From: Mycoplasmopsis bovigenitalium
GTDB taxonomy: Bacteria; Bacillota_I; Bacilli_A; Mycoplasmatales; Metamycoplasmataceae
Assembly: GCF_900660525.1 (NCBI RefSeq)
Contig: NZ_LR214970.1
Location: forward strand, 496,001 to 560,000
DNA: 64,000 nt
Direction: 5' to 3'
Shown: positions 19,349 through 30,872 of the stretch, piece after piece
Layout of the letters: the number at the start of each line of letters is the position of its first letter
Position numbering within the stretch: position 1 is the stretch's first letter
The notes under the pieces: generated by a model
What the model saw: the letters and a program-made list of their open reading frames with translations, nothing else
The model's database searches: none
Told to the model about the DNA's origin: nothing
Translations under genes and position numbers: made by a program

Positions 19349-20807
19349 AGTTTAAATGTTCACTTTCATCTTCGTATTCTTCATCAAATGAAACATTAAT
19401 TTTGCTTTTTTTAGCAATTCCAAGCGAACTTGCTTGTTTATTGATACTTCCCAAAACACTATCTGAGTGTTTTTTAACTGTAATAATTGATTTTTTCGCC
19501 TTATCAATCGATTTAGCACTATCAGAAACACTCTTAACAAGTTTTTCATATGTTGATTGAACACTCAAGAATAAGTCACGAATCTTGTCAATTTGTTGTG
19601 AAAAATGATAGTTATTGCTTTGCATAAATATTGAATAAATGAATGCAAGAATATTGGTTGGTCCTAAAACTTGAACATAATGTTCTTTGTATAAGTCAAA
19701 GATAAATCCATTACCCTCTTTTATTAAAGTTAAATAAATTGTTTCAGCGGGAATATACATTATTGCATAAGGAGTTGTTTTTTTGTTAGGTTTGATGTAT
19801 TTATCGGCTATATCTTTGGCTTGTTTTTTAACAGCATCTCTTAGTGTTTTAAATTTTTCTGCTTTTCTAGATGGGTCATCTTCTTCATCGAATTTTTTTC
19901 AAATATCTAAATGGAATTTTGAGTCTATTGGAATTAGTATTGATTTTGTTGTATCAAGTTCTCCATCTTTTTCTTTCATTATTGATTTAATAACAAAGTC
20001 AACTTTTTCTTGTGTGTTAGGGTCAATTGAGTATTGTTCAAATCATAATTTATCTTTAAGATTAGGGAAATGATGTTGAAGCATTTGTGAAAGCGAAAAT
20101 TCACCAATTAAACCAACAGTTTTGTTGTTATTAAATACTTTTTCAAGCCCCATAACACTTTTTTGAACAGTTTCAAACTTAGTCATTCCTTGGTTCATTT
20201 CGTCCATTGAAGTTTTAATATTATTAAACTGTTCTTTAATGTGTTTGGTTAGTTTGTCTTCGAAATGTGAGTCAATATTTTCTTTAATTGTTTTGTATCA
20301 ATTATTATTGTTGTTAGTAATTTCTAACAATTTGTTATCAATTTTTTCATTCAATTTTTCAATTGCTTCATTATTAATTTCAATTATTTTTGCTTCTAAA
20401 TCTTTAAAGTTTAATTCCTGCTGCGCAATATTTTTATTTATTTTTTCATTGCCTTCATGCAAATTTTTATGAATCAATTCGTTTCCATCTTTTAGATTTT
20501 TATTGATTGTATCCAAATTAGTTTGATTGTTTTTGTTTAATTCATCTTTAACATTGCCCAAAACATCTTTTACATTACTTAATTGGTTGGCAATACTCAA
20601 AGCAATATCTTTTTCAATATTGCTTGAGATATTTTTACTCATACTATCAAATTGTTCTTTAAAACCATCATTAATCCCTTTAGAAATATTTTCACCAAAT
20701 GAATTGAATTTACGGCGTTTTAGTAAAAATACAATTGATTGAGTAATTGCGAAAATAATGATAAATATCATTGTAAAAATTAACAAAATCAATATTGATA
20801 AATCCAT
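19347..20807 (-). CDS. rmuC: DNA recombination protein RmuC
   Basis: RmuC-family proteins have an N-terminal membrane helix, a long coiled coil and a nuclease-like domain; they limit rearrangements at inverted repeats in E. coli. This 486-aa protein has the helix at residues 3-30, a coiled coil from about 35 to 230, and the conserved core GLIGEFSLSQML, DFVIKS, LIPIDSKFHLD and YAIMYIPAETIYLTL. TGA codons, for example near 20298, are Trp. AGGGAGG precedes the start. In a repeat-rich genome its role in repeat stability may matter, but that is inference. Confidence 0.92.
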
Positions 20808-20928
20808 ATTTCCCTCCCTAATTTATCTCTAATATAATTATATGCTGAATTATTAACTTGCTTTCTGAATTATCGTCAAAAATAGACAATGTTTGCAAAA
20901 CATTGCTATTAATCAATCAAGATAATTA

Positions 20929-21906
20929 TTAATTTAAGGTTTTCTGTTCTATCTCTTTTCTAAATTCGTCTTGAGATTTTAATAAATCTTTAAGTGCTTT
21001 TTTACCTTGACAAAGATTCTGGTTTTGATATGAATATCAAGACCCTTTCTTTTCAAAAACATTCTTTTCACAAGCCAACTCAATTAATTCTCCGATTGAA
21101 TCAACACCCTGGCCAAAAATTATTTCTGTTTGGAATGTTTTAAATGGTGGTGCTAATTTATTTTTAACAACTTTAATTTTGACATCATTACCAACAATTT
21201 CTTTGCCATCAACAATTGATGATACTCTTCTAACTTCAATTCTTACCGATGAATAAAATTTAAGAGCTCTACCACCAGTTGTGGTTTCAGGATTACCAAA
21301 CATCACACCAATTTTTTCTCTTATTTGGTTAACAAAAATAATAGTTGTATTTGTTTTATTTAATGTTGCAGTAATTTTTCTTAATGATTTTGACATCAAT
21401 CTAGCATGCAAGCCAATTTGATTATCAGACATTTCGCCATTTAACTCAGCTTCGGGAACTAAAGCGGCAACTGAATCAACAATTATTAAATCAATTGCAC
21501 CTGATTTTGCTAAATAATCAACAATATCCATTGCTTGCTCACCGCTGTCGGGCTGAGAAATAATAACCTTTTCTAAATCTATACCTAAATTAGCTGCGTA
21601 ATTTGGGTCAATTGAGTGCTCAGCATCAATAAAAGCTGCCACCCCGCCCGCTTTTTGTACTTGCGCAATAGCATGTAAGCACAATGTGGTTTTACCACCA
21701 CTTTCTGGACCAAATATCTCTATTATTCTGCCTTGCGGATAACCCTTAATTCCTAATGCTTCATCAAGTAAATATGAACCAGTTGGAATTACTTTAATTG
21801 ATTTTGTTAAATCTGATGTGTCAAAAAATGTTATAGCCTCTTCACCAAATTTTTTAGTTATTTCGCTAATAGCTTTTTGAACTGCGTCGTTTTCGATTTT
21901 TTTCAT
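20929..21906 (-). CDS. recA: Recombinase RecA
   Basis: RecA promotes strand exchange and DNA repair. The 325-aa protein has Walker A GPESGGKTT at residues 66-74, AAFIDAEHSIDP, the Walker B region LIIVDSVAALVPEAEL, the L2 region NQIREKIGVMFGNPETTTGGRALKFY, and a C-terminus that runs through a TGA (Trp) at 21037-21039 to end at 20929. AAGGAAA precedes the start. The C-terminal acidic tail of E. coli RecA is absent, as is usual in mollicutes. It could drive recombination among the surface-protein paralogues at 45-56 kb. Confidence 0.97.
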
Positions 21907-22232
21907 TCTATTTTCCTTTCAATATGCTATTAGCAATAATTCAAATTTTATTTAAATAAGGAAAAAATTATTAAAAATTGTTTGATTTTTCAATAAACTC
22001 TTAAATTATTTTATTTTAAGTTAAATAAATTTTAAATAGAAAGTTAACTATATATTAAAAAATGTAAATTGGGTTATTTTATCGCTAATTTTTTTGTTTT
22101 TTCAATAATATTAGTATTATTGGTTAAAATATGGAAAAGATTACACATTACCAGTTAATTTATTATAATAATATCGGTACATAATTGTGCCAACAACACT
22201 TTCAGTGAATTAAGATATATATTGAGGATTAT
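21907..22232. other. Divergent intergenic region recA/AEC transporter
   Basis: This 326-base AT-rich gap contains a TATAAT box at about 22164-22169 on the plus strand and a GAGG ribosome site before 22233. No gene or strong hairpin is visible. Confidence 0.4.
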
Positions 22233-23461
22233 ATGTTTTTTAAAAACCTAGTTAAAATCCTTTCTGACCAAGGGCTATATGGGGCAGTTATTGCGACATT
22301 AGTCTTTGTAGGTATAGGTTATCTAGTTACCAAAAAAGGTATATTTAATAAAGAAATAAATGTAAGCTTTCTAAATTCTTGTTAGATTATGCATTGCCAT
22401 TTCTATGCATTGTCGCATTTATGCAACCAGCGAACGCTAAATTAGGTCGTGAAGCTGGTATTGTAATTGGTATTTCTGCAGCGTTCTACATTTTAATCGG
22501 TGTATGAAACACAGTAATAATCAGATTGTGACCAAAATTAATGTCAAAATCTGTTTATGCAAAAGCTGAAAGACTATATCAAAAACAAGGCGGAGATTTG
22601 ACAAAAGAGCAATTTAAACAAGCTCACATTCAAAGCTACGCTAGAAAAATCTCTGCAGCGCAAATGATGGTCGCTTACGCTTCGCTTCAATTCTTTGCGG
22701 TTCCATTAGTTACAGCTCTTAAAGGAAATGGTCCAGAAGCAATATTCAATGATTCAGCAACTGCGCTACTACAAGTATGAAACCTACCTTACATGATTGG
22801 TGCGTTCTCATACCTAAAAATGTCTTATTCAGGAGAAAAATTCTCAAAAGACATGATTAAACCTATAGTTAAATCATTATTATCACCAATGATGATTTGC
22901 CTATACATTTCAGCAACTCTTTGAACACTACAATTTATTCCACAAATTGGAAAAAACCTTGTAACAAGTGCAAAAGATCCATTCGACTTTAATGTTGCAG
23001 CAGAAGGCGGAAAACAATTCTGAGCCGGAATGCTAGAAAGATTTACAATTCTTAAAGCATTCCTAGTTCCAGGTGTTCAATTGATTTCTCCAATGGCTTG
23101 AATTCTAATTGGTGGCTCAATTGCTACTTCAGACTTAAAAGAAGCTGTTAAAGATAAAGCTGTTTGAATTACAACTATCAGAAAACTATTCACAGTTCCA
23201 ATTTTCATGTTCTTAGTGGTAATAGGATTTGTGGTTGGCGGACTACTTACACCAAGTACAGCTACACTACTAGTTATCCTAGGTGCTTGTCCACCTGCTG
23301 CTGTTACAATAGTATTCTCAGTTGCTTACAAACATGAACACACACCATTTACAGCTCAAGTTAGTTCATTATCAACAGTTGGTTGCTTAATTGCATTACC
23401 AATATGAACTCTTTTAGCTTCGGCTGCTTTCAAAGCTTTAGCTCCAGTTGTTGCAGCTTAA
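22233..23461 (+). pseudogene. AEC (auxin efflux carrier) family transporter, frameshifted
   Basis: The start (GAGG, then ATG at 22233) gives MFFKNLVKIL and ATLVFVGIGYLVTKKGIFNKE, the typical first segment of AEC-type permeases. The frame then stops at TAG 22383-22385. A second frame takes over between about 22355 and 22380 with KLSKFLLDYALPFLCIVAFM and continues to 23461 through several TGA (Trp) codons, about 360 residues in all with around ten membrane helices. One base has been lost or two gained near 22360-22375. There is no homopolymer long enough there to look like a phase switch. Either the gene is inactivated or the base is an assembly error; the rest of the frame is clean, so the lesion is recent. 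Confidence 0.75.
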
Positions 23462-23469
23462 GCAATAAA

Positions 23470-23503
23470 ACAAAACAAAGTCAATTTTATGGCTTTGTTT
23501 TTT
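23470..23503 (+). terminator. Terminator after the AEC transporter gene
   Basis: AAACAAAG and CTTTGTTT arms are followed by TTTTTA. Confidence 0.75.
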
Positions 23504-23508
23504 ATACA

Positions 23509-23537
23509 AAAAAATGTGCCCAAAAGCACATTTTCAT
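23509..23537 (-). terminator. Terminator after rpsR
   Basis: On the minus strand AAAATGTGC and GCACATTTT arms end in a T run, 4-7 nt after the rpsR stop. Confidence 0.7.
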
Positions 23538-23540
23538 AAA

Positions 23541-23816
23541 TTAGTCTTGACGAGCTACAGTAGCAACTGCACGAACACGTTCTTTTGTGTAAGGCATAAG
23601 AGCCATAAAACGAGCTCTTTTAATTGCCATTGCAACTTTTCTTTGATCTTTTGCTGATAATCCAGTTGCAGATCTTGGTTTAATTTGTCCTGTTCCAGTA
23701 ATAAATTTGCTTAGTAATTCTACATCTTTGTAGTCAATGTAATTTAGATTTAGTTCAGCAATTAAGCTTCTACGACGTTTTGTAAAAGGTTTTTTTGTTT
23801 TGTTAAATTTAGCCAT
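23541..23816 (-). CDS. rpsR: 30S ribosomal protein S18
   Basis: S18 binds 16S rRNA as a heterodimer with S6. The 91-aa protein has [21 protein letters not shown] and a basic tail with [29 protein letters not shown], the family signature. It is the last gene of the rpsF-ssb-rpsR operon, 9 nt after ssb, with AGGAGAT before its start. Confidence 0.97.
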   Translation of the reverse strand: MAKFNKTKKPFTKRRRSLIAELNLNYIDYKDVELLSKFITGTGQIKPRSATGLSAKDQRKVAMAIKRARFMALMPYTKERVRAVATVARQD

Positions 23817-23825
23817 TATTATCTC

Positions 23826-24305
23826 CTAATTTAAATCATCATCTAATGATTCAAACACAAAATTGTGTTTAACATTATTTTGATTATTGTCTTCAAAATC
23901 ACTTTGAGCTGGCGATTGAGATCCTGCAAATTTATGTGTTTCATCAGTGAATTTACGTTCAGAATTAGCAAAGCTTGAACGTTGTTCTCTTTGTTGTTTT
24001 GATTCCAAAGCAGAAACATTATCAACAGTTACTTCGTAAGTTCTAATTACTTCACCAGAAGCATTTTTATATGAACCCGTTGTAAATGAACCCTCAATTG
24101 AAACTAGAGCACCTTTACTTAAGTATCTTGCCATAAAATCTGAATTATTTCTTCATGCAACAAGTGGGATAAAATCAGTAATTGGTTCAGTTGAACTAAC
24201 TCTTCTATTCACTGCTATTGTAGCACGGCAATAATTGACACCGCTTGGTGTTGTAAATGATCTAATATCAGATGCAATTCTTCCCACTAATAAAACTTTA
24301 TTCAT
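23826..24305 (-). CDS. ssb: Single-stranded DNA-binding protein
   Basis: SSB protects single-stranded DNA in replication and repair. The 159-aa protein starts MNKVLLVGRIASDIRSFTTPSG, continues DFIPLVAWRNNSDFMARYLSKG (the Trp is TGA), and has the OB-fold motif GALVSIEGSF. The C-terminus, FVFESLDDDLN, is acidic but lacks the DDIPF tip of E. coli SSB. It is embedded between rpsF and rpsR, the usual bacterial order. Confidence 0.96.
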
Positions 24306-24325
24306 TTAATCTCCCTCAAAATTAA

Positions 24326-24679
24326 TTATTCAGCTTTTCTTTTAGGTTTGTCATTTTGAACAAATTGTTTTTTTGAACGGTTTTTTCTTTCTTTACCGTA
24401 ACCTTTTTCTGAGTCTAAATTAATTACTAATTGTCTTCAAATTTCTTTAGAAATGTTTGAACGACGAACAAATTCTGCCACCAATGATGCTTCACCATTC
24501 AACTGAATTAATAAGTAAATTCCTTGTGTTGAATGTTTAATTGGGTAAGCAAGAGTAGTATTTTCTAGCTTTTCAGCTTTTGTGATGTTTTCTTTTCCAA
24601 AAACACTTTCCACTAATTCGAAACCGATTTCTGGGTTTGCTTTAGGATCAAGAATCATCATAATTTCATATTTATTCAT
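24326..24679 (-). CDS. rpsF: 30S ribosomal protein S6
   Basis: S6 partners S18 on the small subunit. The 117-aa protein starts MNKYEIMMILDPKA and has AEKLENTTLAYPIKHSTQGIY and FVRRSNISKEIWRQLVI (the Trp is TGA), followed by a lysine-rich tail. GGAGG lies 6 nt before the start. It heads the rpsF-ssb-rpsR operon. Confidence 0.96.
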
Positions 24680-24693
24680 TTCAATCCTCCTTA

Positions 24694-24722
24694 TGGACTT
24701 CTGGGTCTAACGACCAAGGAGT
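24694..24722 (-). promoter_or_regulatory. rpsF leader hairpin (possible S6:S18 autoregulatory site)
   Basis: The minus-strand leader just before the rpsF ribosome site folds as a hairpin: GGTC and GACC arms around GTTA, extended by ACT/AGT pairs with internal bulges. Many bacteria carry an S6:S18-binding RNA at this place. The position fits, but I cannot confirm the conserved CCG element, so the identification is tentative. Confidence 0.4.
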
Positions 24723-24873
24723 AATATATTTACTCAATGGCAATTATATACAAATAATTAATTTAAATAAATATTATTTAAAAAGAACTTATATGGTATT
24801 TTTATTCAAAAAATTTATTGAAATATTTGAGCATTTTTCTATTTTTATTACCAAATGTGGTAAATTTTTTATT

Positions 24874-26685
24874 ATGAATAAATTAGTCATAGTCGAATCT
24901 CCAAACAAGGTAGCCACAATACAAAAATATTTAGGAAGTGAATATCAAGTTTTAGCATCTGTTGGGCACATTGCTAAACTTTCAACAAAAAACGCTTCAC
25001 CATCAATAAAAATGGGTATTGATTTCGAAAATTGAGAACCCATTTATTTATTAGACTCAACTAAAAAGTCAATAATAAAAAAATTACGTGATGCCGCAAA
25101 AAATGCTGATCAAGTTTTAATTGCAACTGACCCCGACCGCGAGGGTGAAGCAATTGGCGATCATTTAGTTAAATTTCTAAAATGCGAAAATAAGTATGTT
25201 CGAATTAAATATAACGAAATTACAAAAGACTCAATTTTAAAAGCGATATCCAACCCAGGTAAATTAGATATTGATCTAATAAATGCCCAAAAAGCACGAA
25301 GAATGCTAGATAGAATTATTGGTTTTAAATTAAGTGGATTAATTAAACAAAAACTATCAAACTCACCAACCAAGCCATCTGCTGGCAGAGTTCAATCAAT
25401 AGCATTAAAATTGGTTGTTGATAGAGAAAAATTAATTGAAAAATTTGTTCCTGTTTTCTACCATAAAGCATTTGCAAATTTTGGTAATAATTTTGAGGCA
25501 ACTTATCATAACGATGCAAATGAATCAGGGCAAAAAGATTGAATTTTTCCGCATGAAAAAGCTGATATAGAAAAAATAATTTTTAACGAAAATAAACATT
25601 TTATATTGGAATCAGTAAAAGAAACCAAGAAAACATTATCAGCATTAACACCTCTTAAGCAAGCTGTTTTATATAAAAAATCACCATTCTCAGCTTCATC
25701 AACTCAAATGGCTGCCCAGAATCTTTATGAAGGTTATGGAGATGGTGGTTTAATAAGTTACCCTCGTACAGATTCAACTAGATTAAGTCAGTACTTTATT
25801 GATAATGCACGAAAATATATTGCTCAAAAATATGGACAAGAGTATGTTTCAAGTGAAATCAAAGGTTTTTCTGGTGATCAAGATGCACACGAGGCTATCA
25901 GACCAACAGATGTTTCACTAACTCCAGATATGGCAAAAAATAAATATAATTTAAATAATTATGACTATCAAGTTTACAAAATAATCTATGAACACACATT
26001 GCAATGTTTAATAAATTCTCCTATAAGATTGAGTAAGTTATACATATTCAACAAAGATTCTTTAAAATTTAGATATTCAACAAGTAAAATTCTTTTTGAC
26101 GGATACTATGTAGTAAAAGGTGAAAAAGAAGAAGTTGCCGATTTGGATTATAAAATAGGTGAATTGGTAAAAGTTAATCATTTTAAAATAACAGATCATC
26201 AAACAAATCCGCCATCTAGATATAGTGAAGGGTCATTAATTGAAGCACTAGATAATATTAAAGTTGGTCGCCCATCAACATTTGCATCAACAGTTAAAAT
26301 TATTTTAGAAAGATGCTACGTTGAAAATTTAAATAGTTCATTACACCCTACTGAATTTGGTAGATTAGTTCTTGAAAAATTAATAACTTCATTCCCAGAC
26401 ATAATTGAAGAAGGTTATACAGCAAAAGTTGAAGAAGAACTAGACTTAATTTCACAAGGTAGTGTTTCATTGCAACCTGTTATGAGTGATTTTTGAAACA
26501 AATTTAATAAAGTTTACCTTGAAGCACAAGCAACAATGGAATTAACTCAAATTCAAAAAGAATTTTTAGATGAACCTTGTGAAAAAGACGGCGCAAAAAT
26601 GATAGTTAGATACAATAAAAAAAGCGGTTTAAAATTTGCTGGCTGTGAAAATTTCCCAAAATGTAGAAATACAAAAAGTATTTAA
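24874..26685 (+). CDS. topA: DNA topoisomerase I
   Basis: TopA relaxes negatively supercoiled DNA. The 603-aa protein has the Toprim motifs KLVIVESPNKVATIQKYLG and IATDPDREGEAIGDH, the catalytic Tyr in GLISYPRTDSTRLS, and HEAIRPTDVSL. Only one zinc-finger-like remnant (CENFPKCRNTKS) remains at the C-terminus. I start at ATG 24874 because MNKLVIVESP matches the family; an in-frame ATG at 24793 would add a non-homologous leader. No ribosome site precedes it, but a TAAATT box 7 nt upstream would make a leaderless mRNA. In-frame TGAs are Trp. Confidence 0.95.
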
Positions 26686-26708
26686 TGCATAGGCAACTAT
26701 GCATTTTT
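26686..26708 (+). terminator. Terminator of topA
   Basis: TGCATAG-GCAA-CTATGCA is followed by TTTTTA immediately after the stop. Confidence 0.85.
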
Positions 26709-26774
26709 ATATCTTATTAAATATTAAAATTAATATATACTTTAACTATATATATTTATGTAGAAAGATTGTGA

Positions 26775-27698
26775 ATGAAATTTTTTAATTACATAGAATA
26801 TTTATTAAAAAACATATTAATAAATTTTTGCCTAATATTAATTTCAATATTTCTAATTCATTTTGCACTAGGTTTTAACTTAGTACAAAATTTTCGTATT
26901 CAATATAGTTTTGAATATATTGGCAAAATATTAATATTTAATTATGGCAATGTAGAATTAAATTCACAAATTAGTGTTTCCGCAATATTCAATCCGTATT
27001 TTTACACAACTTTTGCAATATTGATTATTGTATTAATATTAAGTCTTGTAATAGGTTTTGCTATTGCCTATAATTTAGCAAAATCAAACAATAAAGTGTT
27101 TAAAACGTTAAATGCAGCACTAACATTTTTAAGTGCAATGCCAATTTTCATTATTGCGCCTTTGTTAGTCATAATTAATAAATATTTATTTCTGCCTTCC
27201 GTTTACATTGACACTTTTTATGGCAATTTATTTAATACTATTTTATCTTTATTGACTCCAATTTTAATTCTTTGCTTACTTGTTTTACCTTTAATTATTT
27301 CAATAAATTATCCAATTATTTACGATATTGTCAAGAGTGAATATTATTTGTGAGCTAAAGCAAATGGATTAAGCTATAAAAAAATATTTTGAACAATTCT
27401 AATTAGAAATTGATTGTCAAAATTCATTGAAAAAATTGTATTAATTTACTCATACTTGTTAACACTAGTATTAGTTATTGAAAGATTTTTCTATATACCA
27501 GGTCAGTCATTTATATTCCAATATTTAAAGCAAGAAAAATACTTTAATTTGCTAATGTATTCAATTTTGTTAAATATAGTTAGCATAATTATGATTAAAT
27601 CCGCAAGTGAATTGGCAATATTTATATTTGACATAAACAAAAAGCAAAGAAATATTTATTTAAGGAGGTTAAAATGGATAAAAAATTATTCAAAATAG
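26775..27698 (+). CDS. ABC transporter permease, OppB/DppB type
   Basis: This 307-aa membrane protein has about six hydrophobic helices. It carries the EAA-like cytoplasmic loop YYLWAKANGLSYKKIFWTILIRN (Trp by TGA), where substrate-transport ATPases dock. It is the first gene of an operon with an OppC-type permease, a binding lipoprotein, two other lipoproteins and a ZIP transporter. No OppD/OppF ATPase genes are present in the window, so the ATPases must be encoded elsewhere or shared. The substrate could be peptides or a metal chelate. Confidence 0.85.
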
Positions 27699-28762
27699 CC
27701 TCAAAAAAACAACCCCTTGCTCAATTAACACAGATAAAATCTTCTGCAAAACGTTATTGACAAAGAGTTTTTGCTAATAAGTGAATGATAGTTGCAATAG
27801 TAATTTTAGTTTTGCTTTTTGTTTTACTTATTGTTTCTAAACTTTTTTACTCGCAAAGTTTCAACCAAAGCATCAATGATGCATATAGTATAAACTATGA
27901 ATTACCCTCATCTTTAGCCCCACTTAAGTCTATTACGCTTCCCGAAGGTGAAGAGTTAAATGTTTTTACAGTGCTAAAACAAAAATACCCAAATTACATT
28001 GAAATTAGCAAAATAAATAATCAAAACTATGACTCAAATTCTTATTGAGTTTTATTCAATGCATATGGAATTTTGAATGATAATTCCCTTCATTTATTAG
28101 GAACTAATTCAAGTGGGATTGATATCTATGCAAGGGTAATAAAAGTTCTATTTGATTCATTTATAATTTGTTTTTTCTCAATATTATTTGCTTTACTTTT
28201 TTCAATGATTTTTGCGCCAATTTCGGCAATATATTTGCAGAAAGATTTGTCCAAATCAATAGAGAAATGAATATCTATATTCGCTTTATTGCCCTATTTA
28301 TTATTTGCATTAATAATTAATTTAACAATGAAATTTAGCATATTAAATTTCATAATATCTTATAGCATTTTGTCATCTTTATTTATGTATATAAATGCTT
28401 ATCAAATATCTGGCGAAATATTAAAAAATGAGTATATAAACGTTGATAAATCTCTTGGATTTAGCAAGTGAAATATATTTACAAAAGATTTAATAAAACC
28501 AGTATTTTTTAGTCAACTTATTTTTGCAATAGAGCAAATATCATTAATGCTTATTTCATACTCAGCACTAGCAATATTTAATATCGATAACACTAATATT
28601 TCGCTAGGTTTGATATTAAATGAATCATTACAACTGTTTGATAAAAATCCAAGCTATCTTTTAACAATATTTGTGTACATATCCGCAACAATTTATGCAC
28701 TTAAAACAATATCATATTCATTAAGCTCGGCATACACAAATATAAGGGGGCAAAATGTTTAA
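27674..28762 (+). CDS. ABC transporter permease, OppC/DppC type
   Basis: This 362-aa protein starts after AAGGAGG inside the 3' end of the OppB-type gene (25-nt overlap). The N-terminus has one membrane helix (MIVAIVILVLLFVLLIVSKLF region) followed by an extracytoplasmic loop. Then comes LGTNSSGIDIYARVI, the family's LGTDxxGRDxxSR motif in diverged form, and five more helices with the EAA-like loop EYINVDKSLGFSKWNIFTKDL. Several TGA codons are Trp. It pairs with the upstream permease as a heterodimer. Confidence 0.87.
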
Positions 28763-30872
28763 AAAATTACTTTTTTGCTCAACTTTACCTCTTGCATTGG
28801 TTTGCAGTTCATGCTCGTCACTATATAAAGTTGACAAAAAAACATATGTAATCGAAGTAAATAATCAAAATGAAACTTTTAACAATTTGTCAAAAGTTTC
28901 AGGCGTTTACGAACTAAGAAAAACACATCATGACACTTTAACCGGAAACTATTTATTAAGATATAAGTATAAAAACGAAACAAAATATGACTACTTGAAT
29001 AACTATTTCTATAAAAATGGAGTTAGTGCAAAATTCCTTAAATTTGGCATTATTGATGAAATCCATCTAGTAGATGAACAAAATTCAACTCATATTTTTA
29101 ACACTGATGAAGATTCTCAAATAAATAATGTAAGCGATTTTATTCACCCTGACATTAATAGAGGTTATAAAAACCCGATTTATCAAATTCAAACAAATAA
29201 CCATATTTCAATAAATTCTTCATTTTTTAACCAAAAACTTGCAAGCAGTAAACTAATTCGTTTTAAAGTTAAAAACAATATTTACTGATATGATAAAGAT
29301 AAAAAAACTAATATTTTAATTAATGCGAAAGATATTGAAAAATCAATTGAAACAGCAAATTTATCTTCTCAACAAACAAATGAATTAAAGGCATTTGGAA
29401 TTGAAAAAATGGATTTCAAAACACATGAAAATAATTCATATTTTGAAATCAAATTAAATGATAATTTTAAAGCTGAATTATTTTTAGATTTAATTATTAA
29501 CAATAAGATTTTTTCTGCTTATAGCGATAAATTCAACTATTCTGAATATTATTTAGTTAAAAATGACCTTAAACACACATTATATAAATCTGTTAATAAT
29601 ACTAATGATATTCAAAGTGTTTTAATTAAATATAATTCAGCTGGTAAAGTTGATAAACCAACACATGCAAAACACTTATTAAATGAATATCATCAAGGAC
29701 TTGTTTCTAGCAATCTATTAGATGATTTTAGTGATGTTCAGCAAAAACAATTAATTCGAGATTTTAACTCAAATAAAGGCATAAAATTATCTGTTGTACA
29801 GAACTTTTCAAATAATATAGTGAATACAATTATGTTCAAAGATTTTATTGATGAACCTGATATAAATAACGTTTTTGAAATAATGATGTATGGTAAAAAT
29901 AAAGATAAAAATGGCCAAATAAGTCAATTTTATTCGCAAAATAATATTGATTTTAGAAACAATATAACGCAAATAATAAACAAATATACATTGAATTTTA
30001 TTGCTAATAAAACTAATTATTACGATAATTTTATATCTCCAAACGCGATAATATCTAATGCCCAAAACACAAATTATCTTAAAGTTATTGATGCAAATGA
30101 TCATGTGAGCAAAGGTCAAATAAATTTAACAAAAAATATTGAATTTTATCCGCAGGATCTAAAGAAAAATTATTACAATGCTGAATCATTTTTAAATGTA
30201 GATAAACAACTAAAATCAATACATTTTGAATCGATTAGTAAAAATATAGCCAATATAATTGATGATTTTTACAAGGAAAACCCTAATATAAAGAATAAAA
30301 AAATTAATTTTATATTACCGCTAAAACTTGAATCTTTAGACACAAGAATTATTGAAAAATTAAACAAAATTTTCAATGAAATAAACCAAAATTTACAAGT
30401 TAATATTGTTGATATTGATAGTGAAATAGCGAAAAAATATTACAACTTTTCAAACTACTCCACAAATAACACAATTGAATATATTAATAAATTATTATTA
30501 ACAAGCAATAACAATCTTATTAATGCTTTAACTAATTCTGATGTTTCGCAATATAAAATACTTAACAAAACTAAACAGCTATTAATTAAATTTATTGAGC
30601 AAAATAAAATTATAGTGAACATAAATGACAAACATTTTTTTGAAAAAATGGGTGAATTTTCAATAAAATTACACAATAAATTTTCATACTTTGAAATAAT
30701 AAAATTAATCAACGAAATAAAACTTTTATACTCATCACCTTATAATTTAAGCTCAAATATTGATTTAGATAGTTTTAAATATGAATTAATTCAACCATGA
30801 ATAATTAAACCAACAAGAGAAGATAACTTAATATATTTTGAAGACATAAAAATGGAGGGCAAAAATGAATAA
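28755..30872 (+). CDS. Family-5 substrate-binding lipoprotein (OppA-like)
   Basis: The 705-aa lipoprotein has a signal ending in CSSC (MFKKLLFCSTLPLALVCSSC). The early segment LIRFKVKNNIYWYDKDKKTN then ILINAKDIEKSIETA matches the SBP_bac_5 pattern of peptide/nickel binding proteins, where a Trp-Asp pair and an 'A-D-hydrophobic' step recur. The rest is highly diverged and Asn/Lys-rich. It overlaps the OppC-type gene by 8 nt. It is the presumed receptor for the upstream permeases. Many TGA codons within it are Trp. Confidence 0.8.

Noticed and set aside
24793-24873. Upstream ATG extending topA by 27 residues
   Set aside because: The extra leader is hydrophobic and not family-like, while MNKLVIVESP at 24874 matches topoisomerase I starts.
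29808-30119. A minus-strand 103-aa frame within the OppA-like gene
   Set aside because: It has no ribosome site, lies wholly inside a long convincing gene, and its composition is that expected of antisense AT-rich DNA.
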